A DNA stretch of 48,942 nucleotides from Welwitschia mirabilis. Its lineage: Eukaryota; Gnetophyta; Gnetopsida; Welwitschiales. Below are positions 1-11,945 of this stretch, in pieces. Where the stretch lies: the NCBI GenBank assembly GCA_051453625.1, contig JBOZIK010000001.1, forward strand, positions 8,073,780 through 8,122,721. The letters are read 5' to 3'. The translations under genes and the position numbers were made by a program. Below the pieces are notes generated by a model that was not told the origin of the DNA, did not search any database, and saw only the letters and a list, made by a program, of their open reading frames with translations. How positions within the stretch are numbered: position 1 is the stretch's first letter; each line of letters opens with the position of its first letter.

Positions 1-1435
1 GCTCATACTTAGAAAGAAGAAAAGAGACTTTAGAGATTCATGATGAGGTAATCCCTCATCCTAACTATTAAAAAAGTCTAAATATAGAATGAAAAAAATT
101 TAGATCAAATGACAGATCTCCAAATGATGAAAAGATTATTCAAATAATGAAAGATGAATATGATTTATTCTTGATGTAGGCTTTGATTTCAAAGCCTTAA
201 GGACTTGGTACATTCATGTTAATAACAAATGGTATTGATAAATCTCATTGTGCTATATGATTTAAATGTTTAATTCTTAGTCTTCTTAGGATCAAGCTTC
301 AACTAATTATACTAACCTTGGCCTCATGTTGTAAGTTAATTCAATGATTTGTGCATTTTTTAGTAATCTTTTTTTTTAAGATTCTACTACACATTGACTT
401 CTATGATAGATTATAATCTATGGAACATGTGTCCTAGCTATAAAAGTAAAGGTAGTAGCTGTAAATAAGAAATTAAGGTGTTCTATGATAATATAGTTAA
501 TCTTAATTATCATTCTGTCATGATAATTGCAAAGGCAAGTTAGAGATTATGAGAACTAATAAAGCTTTCAAGGTGGATTTGATTAGAAATAGGGTCTAGA
601 AAGTAATTAAAGATTAAATTCACTTAATCAATTATAACTTCTTGATAATTAGGAACAACTATTTATAAGACAATCTATCATGTAAAATTTAACTAAGTAA
701 AAGATATTTTACTAAGTATAGCTTAGGTTCATAGACAAGTAATAAATTATTCATTGCAGAATTTAAATGTAATGAAAATACAAGTAATAGAAATGGTATG
801 TCTTATAATGGAATGTAGGAAACACTAGAATGACATAAAACCATAAACTAACATATGAATGATATAAATTCTAAGAAAACACTAAAGTAATAATTCTAAG
901 AAAATAAATGAAATAAAATTTAGAATGTGTTATTGCATAATCAATAATATTAATTAAATTAGAGATGGAAAATTAAAGAAAATCTAATCACTAATCAAAT
1001 TTAAATTACCAATGGTGCAAACATTGATAAGAATATTAAATTAACATAAATTAAGATCTAGGATAAAATCATAACTAATGCTATATGAACTAGTCATTTG
1101 TTCATAACCATGGAGAAAGAAGAGAAGCTTAGAACCTTATGATACAATAATCACTCCTTATAGCCATTAGAATTTTAGATCTAAAATGACATAGTTCCAA
1201 TGGATGTATGAAGACAATGCTTTAATGATATGAGACTTCAAGCTAGATGATCAATCAACTAATGAATAACAAATGAAGGATGTCTAATTCTTAAGGTAGA
1301 TTGTGCTTTTGTATCCTTTATTAGAAATAAAGATATTCATTATTTCATCTTTGTTATTAACACATGGACAGCAACAAACCTACTTGGATAGAAAAACCTA
1401 CTTGGGTATTAGGATAAAAGTTGGTTCTTATTGAT

Positions 1436-1515
1436 AGAAATTCTATTAATTAATAGATAAGACATGGTTAATGAAATTAGAAATTCTATTAATTAATAGA
1501 TAAGACATGGTTAAT
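1436..1515. repeat. 43-bp tandem duplication
   Basis: The unit starting AGAAATTCTATTAATTAATA at 1436 restarts at 1479 and continues identically for 37 bases through GACATGGTTAAT. The unit contains the palindrome ATTAATTAAT. There are two copies and no gap between them, so this is a genuine local duplication rather than a contig overlap. Confidence 0.9.
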
Positions 1516-4122
1516 AATAATTTCATTATAAATATTGTATTTATAATCTTAAGTATATATTAGTTTACTAATGTTTGGGATTAAATAGATAAAAATTTAA
1601 GGGTAAAAGATCCCTTTTTTCTTAAAAATCCCATAGCATTAGTCATGTTAGGCTATGAAAGCAGAAAATCTTAGAGTAACTTGTGATGAAGATTTTAAAC
1701 ATTAGAACTTTTAAATAATACTTTAGAACTTATAAGAATAAAACTTAGTTGATGATAATTCAATGATAAATGTGAAACTTATATCCTTAGGATTTTTTAT
1801 TTGCTAATGTTAAAAGAGTTAAATATGTAAAAACTCAAGTGTAAATACATTCCCTAACCATTAATTTGCTACTCATTGAGTAACATTATGTAAAAATGAG
1901 TTATGAAAGTTACTTAATATTTTAAAATTTTTCAATGGACACTGTTCATGATTCAAATAAATGAATGAATAATCTTAAAATCCTATGAGTGACATTGATA
2001 TAAATTTTGTATGTTCAAGTAGATTTGGTTAATGCATAAAATTACAAAGTAAAAAAACTTTTCTAACTTTTAATATTTCATATCATTTGAAATATTTTGG
2101 TTTTTCATCTTTTAAAAATATTACTAAGTGATAAAAATGTGTGATCAAGGTCAAAGTTACTTCTTGATTTTGAAAAACTATATTTTATTACAGGCCGCTT
2201 TTGTTCCTAGAAGAGGAAAAAATTTTAAAGGTATCCTTAATGATAAAATAATTTAGAAAGAAAAATTCATATGAAAGAGTCATTTTTGAAAAATAAATCA
2301 CACATATATATTTTGATTATATAACTTTAAAAAACATTACATATAAAGGAAGCAGAAGATGGAAAAGAAGGAAAAAATAGAGAAGTACAATCAAGAAGAA
2401 GATGATCATCTAAAAGGGATCCTTCTACAAGAGAAGCTTTCTCCGGTAGTTAACATTTTTTAAAGATTATTAAATCCTATTATGATTTCTTTCTTAATAA
2501 TTAGTAGTCTTTTCTAAAGGATTTAAACCAAATTCTTATTCTTTCTTAAAACCATTTTAAGCACCTCTCTTTCATTGTAGGATGAACTTATAGTGGGTGA
2601 TCTTTTTCTCTGTTTTTATTGTTACTGTTCTTCTTCTTATTGTTATTCTTTAACCTTTTATTCTCGTGAAGGTTCAACTTGTCTTTTGGGGCCTAATCAA
2701 GCTTGTTATGTTTCTTTACTCTTGTGATTTATTTTATAGTAATAAAATCTATGCCCTTTTTATACCATCCTTCTATGTTCAGGGCCTCACTATCACTAAT
2801 AAATTTCAAAATGTCACTAATTAAAGTAGGGAGAGAGAGGTTCCCTATGTTTCCTTTTGCTTTCTTTATTAAATTAAAGGGGAATTTACATATATTGAAT
2901 ATTTTTACATTTTGAATAAGGGAAATAAGAACCAAAAAAAGAATTAAAACATGCATTTGTTACATATGAAGAAGGGCATACATTCCTAATGATAAATTTA
3001 AAGAGATCTAGATAATTGTTAAATACAAATTTACATGATAAAGCTCCTTCTCTAGTGGAAGCTTATTTTACATATAGTTTATTACATAGCCTAGCTAAGT
3101 CTCTATCTAGAGCGAATGAATAAACATTCAGATTTGAAAGAGAAATTACTCTAGAAATTAAATAAAGAGTGATGGAAATGAAGATTTCTTTTATCTTAAT
3201 AGAAATATTCCAAGGTTATTCCTCAACTTTTTCAAATTCTTTAGAATTTTATTCTTTTTGTAGTATGAACATCTCCTTATAGAACTTCTTTTCTTTACTT
3301 GGAAATTATGTTTTATCCATTTGTTGGAGTATAGCTTCCCATTCTTTTTTTTCAATCTTCTCAAGGTATATCATAGTGTATTACTATATCAAATTGTAAT
3401 ATGCTCCCTTTACAATGAACTTTCTAGAGCTTTTAAACATTATGCGTGAAGCTTCTAGCAAACCTTTTTAAAATTGGCCATAATGCTAATGAAATAGACA
3501 ATGACATTGGTTAGTGTGAAGTAGCAAAAATCAATAAGATTTTTCTTTAGCATGTAAGGTAAAAGCTTGATTTAAAAATAGCCATCTATATTAGAGATAT
3601 TCTATTTTTATCAATAAGACAGTGAATCTTATTGTTAATTAGTTAACAATGAATTATTGAGATTTGTTGTGACATAGATTAAGTCTTTAAAAAATTGTAT
3701 TTCGATGGTAATACTTAATCTTATGTTGGGATTTAGGATCCTTATTTCTATAATAAGACATTGAAATTTAAAAAATAGGTCAGAATCCTAAGTTGAAAAG
3801 ATGTAAAAATTTTGTTTTTAACTTTTCATTTTTTACTTAAGATTTTACCTTAATTATTTTATTTACTCAAAAAATTGGTAATTACCCATAGAATTTAAAG
3901 ACTGATCATAGGACTTAATGGTTTATTAAATTTAGCTCTATTTATTCACTCTAAATCATTAAAATAAATTACTCATAATGTTTTCAATCAAGTATGGTTT
4001 CTAATTGAATTTATTCCTATGTAAAGGACTTTATTTTATAAAATCATAAATTAAAGATAACAAGATTGTAATTTAATTACCTTAGTGAATATAGGTAACT
4101 TTATTTTTTGAAAATTTATCTT

Positions 4123-4222
4123 NNNNNNNNNNNNNNNNNNNNNNNNNNNNNNNNNNNNNNNNNNNNNNNNNNNNNNNNNNNNNNNNNNNNNNNNNNNNNN
4201 NNNNNNNNNNNNNNNNNNNNNN
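4123..4222. other. assembly gap with repeated flanks
   Basis: 100 N. The roughly 50 bases before the gap (from TAATTTAATTACCTTAGTGA) recur almost unchanged directly after it. This is the signature of two contig ends that overlap but were not merged. Confidence 0.85.
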
Positions 4223-5111
4223 TAATTATCTTAATGAATATAGGTAACTTTATTTTTTGAAAATTTATCTTAATTAATGTGTCGGACTTATTATGATAAA
4301 ATTTAATCATGATTCTTGATAAATATTTCATGTAATGTATTCTTATTATTTGGTTGCATCAAACCCCTAACATGAAAGAATGATTTCCTTAGAGGAAAAA
4401 GGTTTTCCCAAACATACATTCAACTTTGTTATAATATTATATCAAATATTTATGCCTTGCACTCCTATCTAGATGGCTTATAAATAATTAATCATTAGGT
4501 TTTTAATTACTAAGTCAATTACATATATCAAATTCAAGCCAAAAGATAAGCATGACATGAATGTGGTGATAAAGAGATTATCCAAATATGACTCAATTAA
4601 TTCATATATAAATGCTTAGATTTTTCATCTCCATATACTATTCTATCATTACTTGTATCAACATAATGATTTTTAGAGCTTCCAATTTTGTGAAACTAAT
4701 ATAACTAGCACACTTCCATACTAGAAAACTAGTTTTTACAAGTGGTGTTTAGCAGAGACTTGTAGACATATATCCTTCCCATAATAAATTTTTTTGGTAC
4801 GGGGGTTTTTAATGATAAATATTTTTATAAGATTTATAATTCTGAATTATTCTTCTTATTCATTAGTAATTACATTAGAATCTAGTATAAAACACCTATA
4901 ATGCATAATATAAAGTGATGAATAATTGAAATACTTACTTAGGAGTTTCTCATCATAATCAGTTACTAATCCAAAAAGTGGTAGAAGTACTTAAAATATA
5001 AATCTCTTATATATTAAAATATTTAAATCATGTACTTTTCATAGATTTAGGTTTTAGACAAGTTAAACTTTACATTATCTAAATACATCATGACATTAAA
5101 TTTAACTTTAC

Positions 5112-5140
5112 TTACTTTATTTCTTTTTCCCCTCTTTTAT
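5112..5140 (-). other. candidate polypurine tract of gypsy G1
   Basis: On the minus strand this reads as a purine run (AAAAGAGGGGAAAAAGAAAT) just downstream of the G1 integrase C-terminus. That is where a Ty3/gypsy element primes plus-strand synthesis ahead of its 3' LTR. The adjoining LTR start is not certain; a TG lies about 16 bases further on. It is inferred from position and composition only. Confidence 0.35.
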
Positions 5141-5165
5141 TACTTACTTACTTACGTACTTACTT
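5141..5165. repeat. (ACTT)n microsatellite
   Basis: About six imperfect TACT/ACTT units, interrupted by one ACGT. Confidence 0.85.
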
Positions 5166-5294
5166 TTTCATTTTATTTTTTTACCTTTTTTTTATTTTAG
5201 ACTTTCTTTATTCCATTTGCCTATGATTCTAGGTTAAGGAGATGGGGTCAAAGTCATGGTTCATGGGAATAGATTTATGAAAATATTTAAGTTT

Positions 5295-6925
5295 TTAACT
5301 ATTAACTTTGAATAAATAATTATCCTTAAGACTTGTAATCTTAACATCACTTTGAGGAAATAATTCTAAAACTAAAAATAAACTAGTCCACTTAGATATA
5401 AATTTTCTAATAAATTTGTGTAGTTTTAAATCATATATTAAAACTAAGTCACTTAGTTCAAAACATTTTTCTAAGGACATGTTTATCATAATAGGATTTT
5501 ATTATTTTTATTTAGGTTCAATAATTTTAATAAACTTTATTTCTATTCTAGTCGAATTCATTTAGGTTGAATTTCCTATGTTCTAAAGATTTATTAAGAT
5601 CTTGATTAAGCTATTTAATGGCTTAGAAAGCTTTATGTTAAATTTCTATAGAAAGGTAATAAACTTTTTGAAGAATAACTTGGTAGGGTGATGTGTTAGT
5701 AGAGTTATATAAATAGTCTAATATGCCTAAATAGTACTCTTAATATGGAGGATCAATATTTTCGATTAGATTTTACCAATGTATACAAAATTCTTTTCAA
5801 ATCATGATTTGTAATGTTTACTTAATCATTAGTTTGTGGATGGTAAGAAGTTGTACCTTTAAAAAATATGGAGATTATTCATTATCCAATTGTAAAAACA
5901 AGTTCTTCCATCACTAGTAATAGCTTTAAGAGGGCCAAAATGCATAAAATATGTTCTTTTAAGAATTTAAAAATCTACCAACCACTTTGGCATCATTTAT
6001 TCTAGTTTGAAGGGCTTTCCACAACCTAATCTGTAGAAACTAATATATATAACTATTTAAAATATGGATCAAATGGCCTAATTATGTATTCAAACACCAT
6101 ATAGTTCAATCTCAAGAATATGAGAAAAAGACATCATATATTTCTTTCCAATCCTACTACAACATTAACATTCATTATAATATTTACAATACTTAGAGGC
6201 ATCTTTACTAAGAATTTCCTTATAAAGTCTAAATTGAAGGGTTTTATGATAGGTGTTTTAGTAGAAAAGTAACCTACACACACTTCATTATGTGTTAACT
6301 TTAAGAAATTTAATGTTTCAGATTATGGGATGCACTTATGAATAGGTAAAGATCATCCCAAATGCATTTTCTTTACATGATGCAAGAATTACTTTTGATC
6401 TTGAGCATTATAGCAATTAGGAAGTCTATGATAATAAGATAATTAGCTATGTCAACATGCTATGGTTTCTTTTGCAAAGCTAGAATATGCTTATCAGGAC
6501 ATGTGTCAATTATAAGTATTAATTCTAAAGTAGAAAGTAAGTATGATTTAATATAAGATAAACAATCCATAAATATATTTTTTGCTTCTGGCTAATATTT
6601 AATGTCAAGCTTGAACTCTTATAGAAGTAAGGCCCATCTCATCAATTTGTCTTTGGATTCTTTCTTATCTGATAAATATTTGAGAGTAGAGTGATTAATA
6701 AAAATAATGTTTTTTCTAACTATAAGATATGATTTCAATTTTTAAAGATAAAAAATATAACTAATAACCATTTTTTATTATTTAATACTTTAACTAAGTA
6801 GCTCATAATGTTTTGCTTACATAGTAAATGGCATGTGATTTACAATCTTTTCTTTTTCTTGAAGCTACTCCTACAACATACTCACTTGCATTAAAAGGAA
6901 GTAACCAATTAGAAGGTTACGACAT
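5295..6925 (-). pseudogene. Ty3/gypsy (Athila-like) RNase H and integrase remnant, element G1
   Basis: Decayed 3' half of a gypsy pol on the minus strand. From 6925 leftward, a tryptophan- and proline-containing stretch (PSNWLLPF) leads into RNase H. It keeps HAIYYVSKTL, then NHSTLKYL, then KLMRWALLL followed by a stop and EFKLDI, which are hallmarks of plant gypsy RNase H. Around 5800-5860 the integrase core motif SYHPQTND appears, followed by LKRIL. At 5295-5489 the C-terminal integrase domain is the best preserved part, with SDLVLIYDLKLHKF, KWTSLFLVLELFPQ and LFKVNS in one frame of 64 codons. Many stops and frameshifts are present, so no product is possible. The reading breaks off at 6925 where the LTR of element R begins. 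The matching upstream half (RT, protease) is at 33529-36181. Confidence 0.85.
6921..6925. other. possible target-site duplication of element R, left copy
   Basis: GACAT directly precedes the LTR start TGATGG. The corresponding five bases after the other LTR (33524-33528) are AAGAT, sharing 3 of 5. This is plausible for a very old 5-bp duplication but weak alone. Support comes from reading register: counting only one copy of the five bases puts the two halves of G1 pol in frame. Confidence 0.45.
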
Positions 6926-8057
6926 TGATGGAATCTCTTTCAATCTTGTTTAATGTTATATTTTCATCTTCAAGTGTGTTTCTAGAGTATAGTATCTAGT
7001 GAAGTTGAGAGGTTCAAAATAAGAAGAATAGAGGAGGAGGGAGAGAGAAGAGAGAACGGAGTTGATCTATTTCACAAAATGGATTAATGCAATAATTAAA
7101 AAGGAAACAATAATGCAAGGATATGTAAGTTACTATATTACTATAATTGGTAGTTACTCAACTAGTTTCAAGATATGTATTAGTACTTTAATCATGAAAA
7201 CCCGTAGATAATACCACAATATATAAGTTGAGAATCATGACAAGAAAGTCTTTATTAAGTTACAAATTAGAGATGCACAACTCACATTGAGTTGTTTAAT
7301 ACAAGGTTCTCACCTTAACTCATAATAAAATGTAAGGGATATCGTTTTAATTATTTATTTTTTAATGGCTTTCTTTATCATTAAAAATTTTTATCACACT
7401 TTTTAGTAATCCAAAAGCAAAATAAGCAATAAGATTCCCTTGCTTCTATAGCTTTCAAATTGGTTATGAACTTGTAAGAGTGATTACCAAATCACTATTA
7501 TGATCACTACTTGCATCATTGAGTAACCTTTAAGTAGTAATGTTTTTGGTTTATAACTGTGGAAATTGTTGCTGGGATGGTGAGTGGGCAATTACTAAGT
7601 GACAATCATCTTAATATATTAGTTTGACTATCATCTCTTAAAGTATCATTGGGTGATATTTAAGTACTGATGATCTCCAAATATAAGTACAGAACTCATC
7701 ATTAAATGTATCACTGAGCAGTAGTATAGGGCAACGATCTTAGACTATAAGTATGGAATGCATCACTAGTATCATTGCTAAGTGACTTATAAGTAGTAAT
7801 ACTCTTAGCTTATTAGTGTGGTTACTACTTCTTCACTCTAGCAACGATGTTGATTTAGGATTATCACTTGATTTATTACTGGCTGATGAATCTACTGTAA
7901 GTGATAACAAAATTATCTAATTCTTGGCGAATTTCAAAATTGAAGTCTTCATATTTAAAATTCATCGAGGGTAGCAAAATTGATCTTTCAAGCTTCCTCA
8001 GAACACTTAATTATTATAATTATTAAGTAGCATAGGTATCATTTTAAATGTTTATCA
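6926..8057 (-). mobile_element. 3' LTR of gypsy element R
   Basis: This 1.13-kb block is homologous along its length to 31916-33523. On the minus strand both begin near TGATAAACATTTAAAAT (mutated to TTAATAAAAATTTAAAAT in the other copy) and end in TCCATCA, giving TGAT...ATCA ends. On the minus strand the left copy is preceded by a purine tract, as a 3' LTR should be. The right copy is followed by a primer-binding site, as a 5' LTR should be. Both outer flanks are G1 pol. LTR divergence looks large by eye (I did not compute it), so the insertion is old. Confidence 0.8.
7505..7830. repeat. approx. 60-66-bp degenerate subrepeats inside the R LTR
   Basis: A motif resembling GTATCATTGRGTGAC, then AAGTAGTAATG, then a TATAAGTGTGGA-like tail recurs at about 7513, 7580, 7643, 7709 and 7769. 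Spacings are 60-67 bases. The same array appears in the 5' LTR (about 32500-32820), so it was part of the element before insertion. Subrepeats in this part of an LTR are often U3 promoter or enhancer arrays; that function is inferred. Confidence 0.6.
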
Positions 8058-8070
8058 TATCCTCTCCACT
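8058..8070 (-). other. polypurine tract of element R
   Basis: On the minus strand AGTGGAGAGGATA ends exactly at the LTR start TGATAAACA. A purine run directly upstream of the 3' LTR is the standard plus-strand primer of LTR retrotransposons. It fixes both the LTR boundary and the minus orientation of R. Confidence 0.7.
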
Positions 8071-8978
8071 CGGTCCTTGGTATGTCTTAACAAGTTAAGA
8101 CAATTAAATATAAATGCGATCTATGAATAAGATAAAAATAAATTGAAGTAATAGAAGAGGATAAGACCATTGCAAAAATTAATCCTTGCATTAAAGTTCT
8201 TTATAAGGAATAAATTACATTACCATAGTTAAAATCATACATTAAGTTAGAGGAGGAGCAAAAGTAGAGAGGGAACATAAGAGGAGTTTCGTGTAATGGG
8301 GTCACGAACACAAATTCTGATTCTTCCTCCTTAAATGCTGGTTTAGTAGCATCCAAATTTGAAGGAGTAATTTCCCTTTATTCAAAATAGTGGTCAACTA
8401 TTATTGCATGACATGAAATAGTGATCGTTGCTATTGATAGATGATGTGTGTGGCCTTGGCAGGTCCTCCTTGCATATCATTCATGCATTATGTAGTATTT
8501 AAACATACAATAGTGAGTTATAAATCAAAGAACTCTTACATATCTATTATTTCATGACCAATGTAGACACAAAGATCCATCATCTACTTATCAAAATGCT
8601 ATCATAGGTTTTCTATATGATTCATCAATATATGATACTCTTTGAAATGGAGTGGTAATGAAGGTGGATGTGTTAACATAGCTAGACCAACTATGGAGGT
8701 AGAAGGACCTACTGTAGTTGAAGAAGATGAAGGCATGAATTCAGGACCTAATCTTGAACCTTTACCAATTCCAATTTTCTTTAGAATATTCATGGTCATT
8801 ATGGAACTAGCAAGGAATCCCACATTTGTTGGGAGAGGTACAAATTAGTGGGTTAACCTATTGATGAGATATAGGTAATGAAGGAGTGTCAGGTTTTCCT
8901 CCTCAGTAAACTCAATAATGCATGATCAAAAGAGGCTGGAAAATTATATTTAGTATTTTTCTTTAAGGCTACTAAGAT
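8071..8978. other. 3' internal region of element R, no recognised coding
   Basis: This lies between the R polypurine tract and the copia insertion. The longest open frame is 73 codons on the minus strand (8602-8823). It contains ILKKIGIGKGSRLG, which faintly recalls the G-patch found in some plant gypsy polyproteins, then a serine/threonine-rich stretch. The complementary strand is open over much the same bases, so I do not call a gene. It probably represents decayed 3' sequence of R or of the nested gypsy pol whose integrase ends at the far side of the copia element. Confidence 0.4.
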
Positions 8979-8983
8979 CATGA
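8979..8983. other. copia target-site duplication, left copy (CATGA)
   Basis: CATGA immediately precedes the LTR start TGTCAGCAG. The identical five bases follow the other LTR at 18437-18441 (and its overlap copy at 19403-19407). A 5-bp duplication is the normal footprint of Ty1/copia integration. Confidence 0.9.
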
Positions 8984-10310
8984 TGTCAGCAGAAGCCTAG
9001 TGAGTCTAGTTGATTTTTACTGAATTGAAGATGTTTTTGATGTAAAAGATATCTCAGAGAAGTACAAATGTCTTTTGACCTATTATACATTCTTCTTGAA
9101 TTCAAATAATTGACTGAAGACTTCTTTAATGTATTATACATATATCCTGAAAGTTTTAATCTCTGTAATCAAATTTTAGTTCTATAAAGACATTGTTAAA
9201 ATCTATAGTTATCTATCCTTTTAATGACTTAAAAACTGAGTTTTGTTAAGACATCTTTGAGGCTNNNNNNNNNNNNNNNNNNNNNNNNNNNNNNNNNNNN
9301 NNNNNNNNNNNNNNNNNNNNNNNNNNNNNNNNNNNNNNNNNNNNNNNNNNNNNNNNNNNNNNNNCAAATTTTAGATCTATAAAGACATCTTTAAAACCTA
9401 TAGTCACCTATCCTTTCAATGACTTAAAAACTGAGTTTTGTTAAGACATATTTAAGGCTGAAAGATATTTATTTCATGTATCATAGATGTCTACTAATTG
9501 AAAAATGTCTATCTTACAAGTGAGTTTTGAAACAAGATCTGAAAAACACTGAAATGAAGTTCCAATGGCAAAATTTGAAGGCTAACTCATCTACCATAAT
9601 ATTTAAGTCAAAGAAAACACTTTAAGAAGTGAATTTTAAGCCTAAAAAATGTAATTGTTACAATTATCTTTCTTCAAATATGAAAATATTTTTCTCATTT
9701 GATAAAACGATATAATAACACCTTGAGATGATCAAATATTTATATAAAGCTTCAAAGATCATTAATCTTTGATCAGATCTTTCAAATTCAATTTGAAATC
9801 TTTCTTACTTATTGAAAAAACCTTTTGTTTTAACTCAATTACAAGATCTTTCTCATGATCTTTCTTCTAATCTTTGAATCTTTAAGAGTTTTAAACAAAA
9901 CATGATCTGAACATGGAGAATGAAGCTATTCAAGCATAAAGCAACTAAAACAATGAATAATATTAACTTATCTCAATATTTTAAGCATAAAATAAGGCAT
10001 ATATAAAAGATAAATTATTAAGGAAATTTTAAGCATAGGATTTGACATGAATTCTATAGCATTTCATTCTTCTCTTCATGAGGCATCGGTCTTCATCAAT
10101 TTCATTACATCAGTCAAGTATTTTATAAAGAGGGGTTAGAGTTATCCCTTTTTTCTAATCCATGTGGAATACAATTAATTTACAAGACACATTAATATTT
10201 CTTTTAGCATAAAAGTTTTATATGCTTATAACTCTTTAGACAACAACATTAAGAAATGACCATGATATAAGGCATATGATGTGTTCACATTAGACCACAT
10301 TACATTGACA
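8984..10310 (-). repeat. copia 3' LTR
   Basis: Starts TGTCAGCAGAAGCC and ends TACATTGACA. It aligns along its whole length with 17201-18436. A 100-N gap at 9265-9364 has about 95 bases of flank repeated on both sides, so the LTR is really nearer 1.1-1.2 kb. Confidence 0.9.
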
Positions 10311-10330
10311 ATCCATTCTTTGGTACAATG
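10311..10330 (-). other. copia polypurine tract remnant
   Basis: On the minus strand CCAAAGAATGGAT abuts the 3' LTR start TGTCAATG. It looks like a purine tract that has lost part of its G run. The position is right, but the composition alone would not identify it. Confidence 0.4.
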
Positions 10331-10642
10331 TGAAAATTAGATGCTGGAGATACAAAGACCATATTTGATTTGAAGATGAAATAATCCATATTACATATTG
10401 ACAGCTTTTTTATCAACATATCAGCAACTCATTCATTTGTAGAAACATGCTTGGGCATAATTACTCCCTCCTTCACCTTGTCTTTGATGAAATAATATTT
10501 GATTTCAATGTGTTTACTCTTCTTGTAAAGAGTGTATTCTTGTGAAATCATTATGGCTAACATATTATCAATAAACATATCAATCAATCTTTTTTATTTC
10601 ACTTGCAATTGTTTCAAATAATTTCAAAATCTATAACACATG

Positions 10643-10944
10643 TTAAAGGGAGTTAGCCATGGAGATATATTTAGCTTTAATGGATGAAAGAGAGATACAT
10701 GTTTGTTTCTTTAACTTCCAATAAACTGGATTTCTTTCATAAAATATAATTGTACTAGAAGTGGATTTTCTATATTTAATGGATCCACCCCATTTAGCGT
10801 CATAATAAGAATGAATATCTCCATCTTCTTTTTCAAATTTAAGCCCAAGTGTAAGTGTGACAAGTACATACCTCATGAGATGTTTTAAAGCAACAAGATT
10901 GCTTTCTCTCAGTTTAGCCATATATCTGGATATAAATGATGTTG
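10643..10944 (-). pseudogene. copia RNase H remnant
   Basis: C-terminal RNase H of the copia polyprotein. The frame is uninterrupted for 92 codons (10643-10921): VALKHLMRYV, then HSYYDAKWGGSIKYRKST, then PVYWKLKKQTCISLSS and KAKYISMA. The family normally has acidic residues in the D-A-D-W and E-A-E-Y motifs; here they read DAKW and KAKY. At least two acidic positions have become lysine by G-to-A changes, and the enzyme would be inactive. It is preceded on the minus strand by a 173-N gap (10945-11117) that removes the RT/RNase H junction. Confidence 0.88.
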
Positions 10945-11117
10945 NNNNNNNNNNNNNNNNNNNNNNNNNNNNNNNNNNNNNNNNNNNNNNNNNNNNNNNN
11001 NNNNNNNNNNNNNNNNNNNNNNNNNNNNNNNNNNNNNNNNNNNNNNNNNNNNNNNNNNNNNNNNNNNNNNNNNNNNNNNNNNNNNNNNNNNNNNNNNNNN
11101 NNNNNNNNNNNNNNNNN

Positions 11118-11912
11118 ATGCAAATTTTAATTGGTGTATTATCATGGAGTCTTTGACTTGATCAACTTTAAGGCCCAAAAAGTATTTAAGAATATCAAGA
11201 TCTTTCCTTTAAAATGTAGCTTGCATTTTCATCTTAAAGTTTTCAATAATTTTCTCACATGTAGCAAAGAATACTATGTCATCAACATAAATGAATATCA
11301 TAATGAAAGATCATTTGAGTGATTGAAATACAAAGTGGCTCTGAAATACATGATTTGTAATCTTTCTAATTAAGTAATCATTAATTCTTCTAAACCAAGC
11401 TCTTGGAGCTTTGTTAAGGTCATAAAGAGCTTTTTTTAAGTTTGCGTACCTAGTTTTCTTAATCTTTAACAACAAAACCTTTAGGATAAAAAATGTATAC
11501 TTCTTCTTCTAGATTACCATTTAAAAATGCAATTTCTACATTCATTTAATGCAAAAAATAACCCCCATAAACTGCCAAAGAAATCATTAGTTTTATGGTT
11601 TCAAACCTGCAACTGGTACAAAAATTTCTTCATAATTAATGTGCTTCTTTTGCTTATAGCCTCTCACAACTAGCCTTGCTTTGTAACCTTTGACTTTGCA
11701 TTTGTCATTCATTTTTGTTTTAAAGTTCTATTTTGACTCAATGGTCTTCTTTTTCTTTGGCTTGTTCATAAATTCTCATGTGCCATTTTTTGTATTGCAT
11801 TCATTTCTTTTCCCATTGCTTTTCTCAAAATTGGAGATTGAAGAACTTCATCAACTAATTTTGGTTCATCAATTAATGCTGAATATGCTACATGAGATGT
11901 GCTCATACTTCT
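11118..11912 (-). pseudogene. copia reverse transcriptase remnant
   Basis: Read leftward from 11905: an N-terminal section with DEPKLVDEVL and GKEMNAIQKM, then (about 11500-11545) EIAFLNGNLEEEVYIF and PKGF, and at 11263-11300 IFIYVDDIVFF. The YVDD catalytic box (11278-11289) is intact. Between these the frame shifts and stops repeatedly. FLNG, EEEVY and YVDD in this order are standard for copia RT. The sequence runs into the gap at 10945-11117, after which RNase H continues. Confidence 0.88.
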
Positions 11913-11945
11913 TGTAAATCTCCTCTAAAAATTTGTATATAATAT

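Larger units (their letters stand above)
1..5094. other. AT-rich stretch without recognisable gene
   Basis: No reading frame here resembles a protein I recognise on either strand; the longest open frames are about 70 codons, as expected by chance in DNA this AT-rich. The position, immediately downstream of the integrase end of gypsy element G1 (minus strand), means its right part could be the G1 3' LTR, possibly ending near 5095 with the bases ATGACA. No second copy is present in the window to test that. It contains a 43-bp tandem duplication and a 100-N gap at 4123-4222 whose flanks repeat each other for about 50 bases. Confidence 0.5.

Noticed and set aside
2703-2956. Opposed open frames of 70 and 75 codons
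   Set aside because: No motif, no homologous copy in the window, and chance open frames of this size are expected in such AT-rich DNA.
7033-7060. Purine-rich GAGGAGGAGGGAGAGAGAAG run as a second polypurine tract
   Set aside because: It lies inside the R LTR and its homologue at 32010-32045 is not adjacent to an LTR edge.
8602-8848. Overlapping open frames of 73 and 68 codons on opposite strands
   Set aside because: Mirror-image frames with no clear family match. The faint G-patch-like string is too weak to call a gene.
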